DNA of 60,000 nucleotides from Glandiceps talaboti (Eukaryota > Hemichordata > Enteropneusta > Spengelidae). Positions within the stretch are counted from its first letter, which is position 1. Every line of letters starts with the position of its first letter. The notes beneath the pieces were generated by a model. The model searched no databases. It was given only the letters and a program-made list of their open reading frames with translations, and had not been told where the DNA came from. The position numbers and the translations under genes were made by a program. Where the stretch lies: contig NC_135556.1 of NCBI RefSeq assembly GCF_964340395.1, forward strand, positions 20,187,642-20,247,641, in the 5' to 3' direction. Shown here piece after piece: positions 51,812 through 60,000 of the stretch.

Positions 51812-53490
51812 TATATATATATTAGTATATATATATATATATATCTGGTATACAGATAGTGATATTATATATAGGAAATTGGGCTGTCATTTTTTGCCAC
51901 AGTTACAATTAAGACCTACAGCCCTACATATTTAACAGTGTACTCAATCTCTCTTGACAATCAAGGTTACACTATTTATTTCTAGGTTATTTGCATCTCC
52001 ATGGCCAATTTTTCTTGAATTTTTTGACTAGAAATATCAGTTTTAGATAAGTAAAGCCATGTTATAGCTCCAGGGTTATGTAATGTTATTTCATAAATTG
52101 ATGATAGTAAAATATGTACGCTGTGTACATTGCAAACTCTATTTGTGAAGGATATAATCATGCATTAATTTATATCTATACAAACGTGTTTGACAAAGTA
52201 ACAATTTAACAATTTTACCCATGTTTGTCTTTCTGCAGCTGTTACGTGTAAGAGGAAGTAACTATACATTTTAAAAGGTGTGTTCGTTGGAAATTAGAAA
52301 CTGGACCAATCTTGCATAGATTGTGAAACACCTTTCAAAGAAAAAAAACAGAACTGTGTCGCCTGAAATTTGACAAGTACAAAATATATTTAACATGTTG
52401 AATGGGAAGACATCCTTTAAACCTTATGGGACTCTGGTGTAGTTGTACCAACAATTAACATAACAGGACAAACTTTTTTATATGTAATTAATAAATCATA
52501 AACTATATAAAATCATACATTGATTTCAGGTTTCTCTCCAGCCTCAAAGAAGTACTGGTCATCATTAACATTTATATTACTTACTTGGTATATTAATTAT
52601 TATCAAAATACACAATATGCAGATTGTTGTAGTGACCACCTGAGTGACCATGGGAAGACACCCTTTAAACCTCATGGGACTCTGGTGTAGTTGTACTAAT
52701 ATCGTCTATGTACAAAAACTATATATATGCATATTACATTTTGTAGACCTAGACAGTGGTTATTGAAGACCTGGCTGGCACATTAACTACTCACCAGTAT
52801 GTGTTCACATCAAGGATTAATTATGTCTACATCTGCTCAATACAATGTTAAACATTGGGTTCAGTGGTAACACCAGGCTGACACTAACAACCCGTCAGCT
52901 TGTGTTAACAACTGAAAGGATTAATATCTGTATTTACTGTATGTAAACACCAGGCTAGCCAAGTATGAACATCATGTTGACAACAAACTAGCAACCCAGA
53001 CATGGATTCTTTAGCTGAACTGTACAAACATAGAAAAAGGATCGGATACTTCCACTGTCCATGGTATAAAAGCTGTACAATATAATATAGCTCTACAAAT
53101 TTACATGTTCAAAGTAGGATTCACAAAATGAATGGAAAACATACACATGTAGGAGAGCATAAGATTTACATTTAATTTACATATGTGCAATATCATTTAC
53201 ATATCATTAACATACGTAGAAAGGTTTATCAATCAAAGGTCTACAATACAAATGTATATCTCATCAGCTATTTGGTCACATCAATGTTCTGTTTGGAGGA
53301 AAATTTACATACAATTTGCATGTCTGGCATGTTATGAACCATATCATTTGCATACATATTGACATATTCATCTAGGAGAGATATACATGTTTAATAGTCA
53401 ATTTTCTGGTTCCAAGATGCACTGCACGAGTCAACATCACATATGATGCTACATTTAGGCTTGTTTTGTATTTATTACATTTTGAAATAA
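51056..53490. other. 3' flank of the receptor gene, nothing coding
   Basis: It contains a (TA)n run (51723-51845) and a pair of direct repeats of about 55 bp (52398-52456 and 52647-52703, sharing CTTTAAACC and GGGACTCTGGTGTAGTTGTA). AATAAA occurs at about 52488. An open stretch at 51241-51522 has no recognised motif. Confidence 0.4.
51723..51845. repeat. Microsatellite (TA)n
   Basis: Pure TA with two TTAG interruptions near its right end. Confidence 0.9.
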
Positions 53491-53495
53491 CACAT

Positions 53496-53735
53496 TCATT
53501 GTGAAATGTTGGAAAGATCTGTTGCCTGGTCCTCAATAACAGAGAAGGATTTTACTGGTAAACCAAGAGCACGGTCAGGTGACAACCGTCCCCTGGCTTC
53601 CAGGCCCCACTGAGTAGCACCAAACTCCCCTATGTGTTCAGAATACATGGCATTGTATGAGAAGACATGCAATGCATCTTGGAACTGGCAATAGATGTAC
53701 CAACTGCACTGTATGCAAACAGCTGTGTTCTTCAT
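53496..53735 (-). other. Hypothetical open frame of about 79 codons
   Basis: Minus-strand frame from an ATG at about 53735 to a stop at 53496. It has several Cys/Trp/Tyr residues at its start and a Ser/Asp/Ile-rich end. It has no recognised domain and could be part of the 3' UTR of the four-pass protein gene upstream or a terminal exon of an unseen gene. Confidence 0.15.
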
Positions 53736-54272
53736 AAATGAAAACTTTAGTCGTGTACGTGTACATGATTTACGAATAAGTAACACCAGCTGTTACAAAC
53801 TCTTTTAGTGTATTATTTGTTAAAGTATTGGCAAATTACTTTGGATCATGATGTGATAGCACACACTGTTTTACTACATTGTAAGATTTTGGATTTATAC
53901 GTCAGTTTAGAAAACAACAGACTTTCCATCTGTATAAAAATGTATGTTGACATATCTCAGACATCATGTCTATCAACATTAAAAATCTAGACTTTTTTAT
54001 CACATAAATTCAATTATGGAAATACTGCTATTTTATTTAAATTTGAAAATATCAGATTGAGGGCTTGTCAACAAGCAGGGTTAAACTTTCAAATGCAACT
54101 TTTGAGTCAGCTTTAATCGCGTATTAAGAATACCACAGTATTAAATTACAAAAAGTAAGGCTGACTTCATCGTCATGGCATTTCTTATGCTTAAAAAGCC
54201 ATGACAATTCATTTTCACCAACACTGTTAAGTGCAGCTTCTCTGCACTAGAGATATAAATATTGTCAAATCT

Positions 54273-54440
54273 TGCTGAGGAGAGCAGTTTTACACTGGAT
54301 GAGGCATCATGGGTAAGTAAACAATGTTAGGAGCTTCACATCACTTAAAACCTTACCCAAACAATGCTGAGGCCAACTGTGAAGATCCAATCATTGTTAA
54401 CTTACCCAAGATTCCTCACCCAGTCTACAGCAGTTCTCTT
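54273..54440. mobile_element. Foldback element
   Basis: Left arm 54273-54325 and right arm 54391-54440 are inverted repeats with about 80% identity. Both carry a GGGTAAGT-AACAATG core, and an inner stem extends the fold. No coding potential. Confidence 0.55.
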
Positions 54441-56012
54441 GTGACTGCTACGTTCTGGTTACTCGACCCCACCTAGTTTTTCATGCTGACCCTAAACTTT
54501 TTTTCGGTATTCAAGAAAAAAAATATAAAATCGCGAAAATCGTGAAGTCTCGCAAGAAATAGTGGATGTGGAAACTGATATCAATTTAAAAAGACAATAT
54601 AAAACTGTTCTTCCAAACGGTAATGGCTGTACGTCTTATGAAAAGTAACCAATAACACAGAGACCATATGGAAAACAACGGAAAACATAACTACCTGAAC
54701 TAGACACTCACAGTCACATATGAAAAAAAAAATTTTAAAAAGTAAATTAAAAAATCTACCTACCCCACCTATTCTAAAATTGAATGTAACCGGAATCACA
54801 CAATTATTGTTTTTACGCCTAAGTAGGTAAAATATATAAGTTTTCAAGTCATTTCACATGATTCTTCATCTAAATGTAAATGTACAAAATGTGGATCGCT
54901 GTGCAAGCTTTCAAAGATTTCCTCTCTCCCATGTAACTTAGGTGAAAACATTACCAAGGTCAAGAACACATTTATAGGCCAATGTGTGTTTATCTCATTC
55001 TGACAAATCCTACTGCATGCCCATCAGAATTATTGTACTAACAATATACCTAAGATAATGCATGAACAAAAACTAGATTATATTTGTATGGTTTGGAATC
55101 TCTTCCTGATGTAGAATGACAGACTACATCTTTTCTGAACTTTCTTTATGCTTTAAAGAATAACTGTATGGTTCATGATAAACAATGAAATGGCAGAAAT
55201 ATGACATACATGTAGTAGTCACCAGACAAACCTGCATAAATATGGCTATAACATGATCTTTAACTGCAAACTTATTTCTCTTCAGCATATGACAAATTTA
55301 TCCATTATCATCACCTTGCTGGAAAGTGCATTGACCTGACACTCTTTCAGTCTTCCCTGAAGTCAATCCTGAGATCAACTTGATGTACAGTACTGTAAAT
55401 CTCGTCAGGGTTGAATGTGATTGTCTAATATTATGTTAAAGCCAGGTCAATCAGTTTCAACAAAATCTCATCTCATAATAAATGTACAAAGTGCAGAATT
55501 GAGAATCCCATGATACTGCTTTCTTGTTTTTTGCGGTTGTGTACTTTTTGTTTAAATGTACATCACACACTTTAAGTAGAACAGGTAATACCCAAATACT
55601 AAAAAAAATATTGTAATTGTATGGAAGACTCTTAAAGCTGAAGACCATGCTTGTGTATTCAAGTATGACAATAGTTATCAAAATACAATGGTCTCCAATT
55701 CCCAACAAGGCACACACTATTGACCATTACACTTTAGCATGACAGCTATGAAATGTCGACACTTGACTGTATTAATTGCCTTACTATCAGGAGATACAAT
55801 AGGTGTTTGATCACTCTGTACCCTTGATAGTCATTTAGCCTTTTCATGTGACCTCTCAACTCATTTGCCAAAAAGTATCTTTCTGTTGCACATCTCTCAT
55901 CAACGCTGGAATTCAATGTTATCAGGAAATACTTGTTACAGTTAGTATTGTTATTACATCCCAGCCCTATGTCTGGGTTTAGTACACACAGATCTTACAA
56001 ATCTACAAGCTG
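54441..56012. other. Downstream flank of four-pass protein gene
   Basis: AT-rich, with no supported gene. It could hold the 3' UTR of the minus-strand gene ending at 56013. A short segment at 55399-55431 recurs inverted at 59459-59495. Confidence 0.4.
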
Positions 56013-57062
56013 CTATAAGCATTCATCTCTTTCATCAGAAACCTCCCCATCTGATTCCACTTTCAACTTCAAAGATGGCAACTCTACATGTTCTGCTATA
56101 TGTTCTGCAATAGTACTCTGGCTGTCAGACTGTCTGGATAGTTTCCTCCTGCTTTGTACATTAATCTCATTACCAGACATACAGAGCCAAATATAAAACA
56201 TAAAGCTAAAAATTTTCCACGTTGAAGTGATGCCGTGATGTTCCATATCAGCTCTGACAGAACTGACTTTGGCATACAACATCACTGGTAAGTAAATCAT
56301 GTATGTGGTAAGGTAAACACAGAGAAAAAATGACAGCACTCCATCTGTGATCATAAGAAATCCAATAGTTCGCCCTAAGGCAGTTGGATGACACTCGAGT
56401 TCCAATTTTGCACTTGATCGAGGCAGCCAACACCATTTCTTATCACCCAGCCACAGATGCTGCCATCCCCACTCCGACCAGAAAGTGTTCATTGCAAATA
56501 AGTACGCTAAAATAAGCTGTATTGCACTTTTGAGTAAATAGAAAATAAACACCTTTATCATTGAACTGTATGTACATGTTGATTCGGGTGCAACCTCCAT
56601 ATCGAAGGTCACGTACTCTCTGCTTACTTCTGCAGCAGCTGTGGTCAGTATTTCTGTGACACTGGCATTTTCTCTTTTCTCACCATCGCTATTTTCGGAG
56701 TCTTCAGGGGCGAAATGTTTGCTTGTTGTGAAAATTAATACTTTGTCAACAGCACCCACCCGTGAGAGGTTGTTCCAAATAAACTCCGTACCAGCCACCA
56801 TAGTCACAAATACGAATAAAAATATGCACATTACACCAAGATTTTCGTCATAGCCACTCCTAAACCAGCAGGATCTGTTGATATTACGTCTGCTAGCATC
56901 CAACACATATGATGTGTATTCTTGTTCTTTGCCTTCATAAGCACGGCAGGTGAAGAAATTCGTTTGACAAGTTCTCCCAAGTAAAAGCACCAACACACAG
57001 CTCATCAAGTTGAATGAAACAGTAACTAACAACACTACTTTTACCATCCGTCCCTCCCTCAT
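56013..57062 (-). CDS. Four-pass membrane protein, unknown family (349 aa)
   Basis: One uninterrupted frame from the ATG at 57062 to the TAG at 56013-56015. Hydrophobic segments lie at about 8-28, 76-96, 170-190 and 233-262, with a weaker one at 282-297. The first loop (29-75) has Cys32, Cys39 and Cys65 and an NRS glycosylation site. The second loop (191-232) is Trp-rich with Cys211 and Cys224. The middle loop (97-169) is acidic and Ser-rich, and the tail (298-349) is Ser- and Glu-rich. This outline, including ECHPTALGRTIGFLMI before the last span, recalls connexins, but the connexin Cys pattern and N-terminal helix are not present. A second ATG (Met6) is close. The upstream flank has an ETS-type ACTTCCGG at 57215-57222. 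Lack of introns contrasts with its neighbours and may mean a retrogene. Expression and function are unknown. Confidence 0.72.
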   Translation of the reverse strand: MREGRMVKVVLLVTVSFNLMSCVLVLLLGRTCQTNFFTCRAYEGKEQEYTSYVLDASRRNINRSCWFRSGYDENLGVMCIFLFVFVTMVAGTEFIWNNLSRVGAVDKVLIFTTSKHFAPEDSENSDGEKRENASVTEILTTAAAEVSREYVTFDMEVAPESTCTYSSMIKVFIFYLLKSAIQLILAYLFAMNTFWSEWGWQHLWLGDKKWCWLPRSSAKLELECHPTALGRTIGFLMITDGVLSFFLCVYLTTYMIYLPVMLYAKVSSVRADMEHHGITSTWKIFSFMFYIWLCMSGNEINVQSRRKLSRQSDSQSTIAEHIAEHVELPSLKLKVESDGEVSDERDECL

Positions 57063-57249
57063 GTTTGAGTAAAGTTTCAGTTTATCTCCCCGTCCTCGTC
57101 AGTGATATTGGTGACTGGATGCATCCACAATACGTGTCCAATATTTCAACAGCTGTACTCCATGTTTTCACCCTACGTCACTTCTCTTACTGGTACGGTC
57201 AGAGTTGTAAATCAACTTCCGGGAGAGACGAACAAAGGTCATGAGACCC

Positions 57250-58130
57250 ACCTAGCTATGTAAACATCTGGTACGCATATTCTATTCATACGGGGGGTTA
57301 ATTTGAAAATAGGCTGTTGTCTTTTAAATTCACTTCAGTGTTCGTAAAGCGGTATGCCAAATTTAACGATTTCAGCTCTATAGTATATGGAAAACTTTCC
57401 AAAAAATATAGGTACAGAAATAAATAACACCGAAAATTTCTCTTCAAATGTTGAACTACCGGCCCTGCTATAAATGGTCTAGTCAGTATGACCCCAAATG
57501 CTTTGCGGTCACCGTCATGCAAAGAAATGTACATACATAGCATGGGACACATGACACCAGGGATACATGTACTTTGTCAACATCATTTATCACCATTAAA
57601 ACCGATTATCGGAAGAAAAAAAATATTATTCATTGTCATTTATTACCTTTCTCTATCAGCTGTCCCATGAACAGAAACAGCATACATGCACATGATATAA
57701 AGGCTCTTGATGCCACGATACTACAGTACTTAAGTTGAAACCGAAAGCCATTATTTTTGTACTGCAATGGGCTATGATTTGGCATTGGATACTGACACGG
57801 TTCGATTATTGATATGCCTTTCTTTAAGATGGTACATAATGGTACATATGTTTATTTGTTTGTTTATGTTCTGGAGTAACTTATCGCACAACTACCTACT
57901 AGACAGTAATGGCCTGGCGTTTATTTTGCTCACATGATTTCGTTTTAGAAAGTTTCTTTTTTTTGTCTCACTACGGGAAGACATTTCTGTAAAAATCTTC
58001 CGACTTTATCTGTTTGAAAATAAGAAAGATATAATAAGAACGTTATATGCTATATCAGCATAATATGTCCAATTTATGGTGATTTCAGTGTGGTAAAAGT
58101 GATGGATCCTCGAGATATACGTAAAGAGAA
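57250..58130. other. Intergenic, nothing recognised
   Basis: No supported gene or element. Confidence 0.4.
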
Positions 58131-58134
58131 GTAT

Positions 58135-58246
58135 TGTATGTATGTATGTATGTATGTATGTATGTATGTATGTATGTATGTATGTATGTATGTATGTATG
58201 TATGTATGTATGTATGTATGTATGTATGTATGTATGTATGTATGCA

Positions 58247-58282
<36 letters not shown>

Positions 58283-58320
58283 CGTGCGCGCGCATGCATG
58301 CATGCATGCATGTATGTATG
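58135..58320. repeat. (TATG)n, (GT)n and GC-rich repeat
   Basis: About 110 bp of TATG, then GT, then GCGC/TGCA blocks. Confidence 0.9.
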
Positions 58321-58358
58321 TACATGTATTGCTTAATATTATATTGAATCATCCACAG

Positions 58359-58580
58359 TCATTGTAGTTGAAAACCATATGGTATACTAATACATTGACT
58401 CCCACATGTAAAGTTGAGAAAAGATCTGGGTTTGTTTTTCCACTTTCCAAAGTAGTATACTGGTACACCACTTAGTATAATTGCTATACCAATTCCTCCT
58501 TCAACAGGTGCCGCGATTACTCCAGTTACTTCCAGGAACATTACCCATATAAAGAATATCACGGGTATGATTATAGGAAC
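58359..58580 (-). CDS. Last exon of an SLC7-type amino-acid transporter
   Basis: On the minus strand the exon follows a TTCTACTTCAAG acceptor and runs in phase 0 from VPIIIPVIFF through GGIGIAIILSGVPVYYFGKW and KNKPRSF to a TGA, 73 residues. The pattern of a VP start, two hydrophobic spans, SG-[VL]-PVYY and W-x-N-K-P is that of the C terminus of LAT/b0,+AT light-chain transporters, which exchange amino acids at the plasma membrane with an SLC3 heavy chain. Upstream, RIPRPFK followed by a GTAGAT donor ends at 58976 and would splice in frame (the usual RP-[FY]-KVP junction), but the rest of that exon looks unlike the family and further exons are not seen before 60000. The gene may continue beyond the window or be a partial copy. 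Confidence 0.55.
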   Translation of the reverse strand, partial: VPIIIPVIFFIWVMFLEVTGVIAAPVEGGIGIAIILSGVPVYYFGKWKNKPRSFLNFTCGSQCISIPYGFQLQ

Positions 58581-58984
58581 CTTGAAGTAGAACCATAACA
58601 GAATGATATATTATGTAATTTCGAATGGAACGTACAATGTAGTAGCCTAGTTCCTGACGGACCGATTCCTAACTACGTTATCTTCATACTATACTGACAT
58701 CACCATGTTTATTCAGAGATTGTTATCGAAATATCGTAATGTAATTCATCCTCTGCACTGTCTTGTGAGTTTTGCACACCATGCGAGTAGTGGACCCATC
58801 ATTACTTCCCCGAAAAAAGAAGTGCATTTACGTTTGTACATTTTTTGCTGAAAAACAATCAAGACAATTGGACCCGTCCCTCCCTCCGACCGTGGAGGGG
58901 AGCGACTAACCAGCAACGGTATGTTGACATTGTCTGTCTCACATGCTCCAAGAAAACAGTAAAGGAAAAATCTACCTTAAACGG

Positions 58985-60000
58985 TCGAGGAATGCGAGAT
59001 TGGAGAGGAAACAGTTCAGACAATGTCATTGCAGCTTTTGAGGAATATGCCATTTTTAAAAAGATAACAAAAACAAACACTTTTGCACTAGTCACTTTTC
59101 ACTCTCGTCAACGTCAATTCACAATTTTTACCTTCTTGTTACCTTTCAGAATAAAGGTTGGCCTTCCTGAGACCAGAAATCACACGTGAATACAATTAGA
59201 ATAGTTAAAAGTGCAAAAAAAAAAATCACAAAATGATGATAGGCCCATATGACACTAACCTCTTCGTATATGAAACACATCATTTGTTTGTTCTGATGTA
59301 CAGAAATACGTCGGAAATGTAATCGGCCCTCGATATCAGTATGCGATTATAGTAGTATTGCGCCGGATCGGAGCGCGGCAACGACTTCAGTTTACATAAA
59401 ACGTAGGGAAAAAAGGCGCGAGCGACTGTCGACAGTCTAGGCTATGACATACTGGGTATGTTAGACAATCGCATTCAACCCTGACGAGACTGATAGTACG
59501 ATTATTACACTTAGTCTATTAATTATATCCACAGGGTTGACGACGGTGATGATTGGAAGTGTGAGGCCAATGTACTTCCCAGCGAGGTTTAAATTTGTCA
59601 TATATACTAAAGAGATATGAGTATGCAGTAGAAGACGATGAGTGTATACTTACATGGTCTAAGGGAGTGTCCAGGGAGTCAGGTGAGGGGGTGGGGGTGG
59701 GTTTGAGGCTAACGCCACTCTGGCGAGACTTAAAACGTTAGATAAAGTAATTTTAAAATTCAACCTTCAAAAACAGACGGGTTTTTATTGTTATAGAAAG
59801 CCTTGAAGTTGTTCAATGTTTTTGGGAGGGGAGGGGCAGATACTGAGGTAAGGGTGGTCAGTCAGTGTCTATATACTTATACATCCAAACTATCAATCCT
59901 ATGTATACTTAGCTGCATCACATACACATGTAAAAAGTATGCACACAGAAATACAACTGTAGTTTTGTTTTCTTTTATTTTCAAGTCAAAAAATCATGCA
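58985..60000. other. Upstream of SLC7-like exon, nothing else recognised
   Basis: A possible but unproven transporter exon ends at 58976. The rest shows no exon I can support. A segment at 59459-59495 is an inverted copy of 55399-55431. Confidence 0.35.

Overview
The window is animal nuclear DNA. Genes are split by introns with GT-AG boundaries and conserved phases, the DNA is AT-rich, and microsatellites, minisatellites and small transposon-like elements are everywhere. The encoded families (EGF-pentraxin secreted proteins, a receptor tyrosine kinase with EGF and Ig domains, a METTL24/FkbM-type methyltransferase, an SLC7-type transporter) point to a bilaterian invertebrate. A lancelet, hemichordate or lophotrochozoan would all fit, and I cannot choose between them from sequence alone. 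Exon models were joined by hand. For the four large genes every exon junction keeps the reading frame, which is the main support.

Layout. 1-13.4 kb: no convincing gene, but a long inverted repeat (2081-2939), foldback elements, a retrotransposon remnant and microsatellites. 13392-28416: an intact tandem segmental duplication of a unit of about 7-8 kb. Each copy carries one complete six-exon minus-strand gene for a secreted protein of about 700 residues (signal peptide, Cys-rich/coiled-coil head, two EGF, pentraxin-like, EGF-like, pentraxin-like). The copies differ by insertions of small elements and by satellite length. 28.5-29.3 kb: palindromic modules in (TA)n that contain hammerhead-ribozyme-like cores. 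29518-35606: a ten-exon minus-strand gene for a membrane-anchored protein with two METTL24/FkbM-like modules, only the second of which keeps the expected motifs. 35.6-40.6 kb: intergenic, with a TIR element of about 1.07 kb. 40618-50455: an 18-exon plus-strand gene for an 820-residue receptor tyrosine kinase. Its last codons lie inside a minisatellite that continues past the stop. 51-56 kb: intergenic or UTR-like. 56013-57062: an intronless minus-strand gene for a four-pass membrane protein of unknown family with a connexin-like outline. 58359-58580: the last exon of an SLC7-type amino-acid transporter on the minus strand.

Functional links are limited. The EGF-pentraxin genes carry an N-terminal Cys/YT/P/Cys motif and a coiled coil resembling the angiopoietin head, and a Tie-like EGF/Ig receptor kinase lies about 13 kb away. 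A ligand-receptor relation is only a speculation. The most unusual items are the hammerhead-like cores with a co-varying stem, the double-module methyltransferase-like protein, the receptor tail grown from a minisatellite, and repeats that supply splice signals: (CT)n tracts at three 3' splice sites and an intronic repeat that multiplies a 5' splice site.
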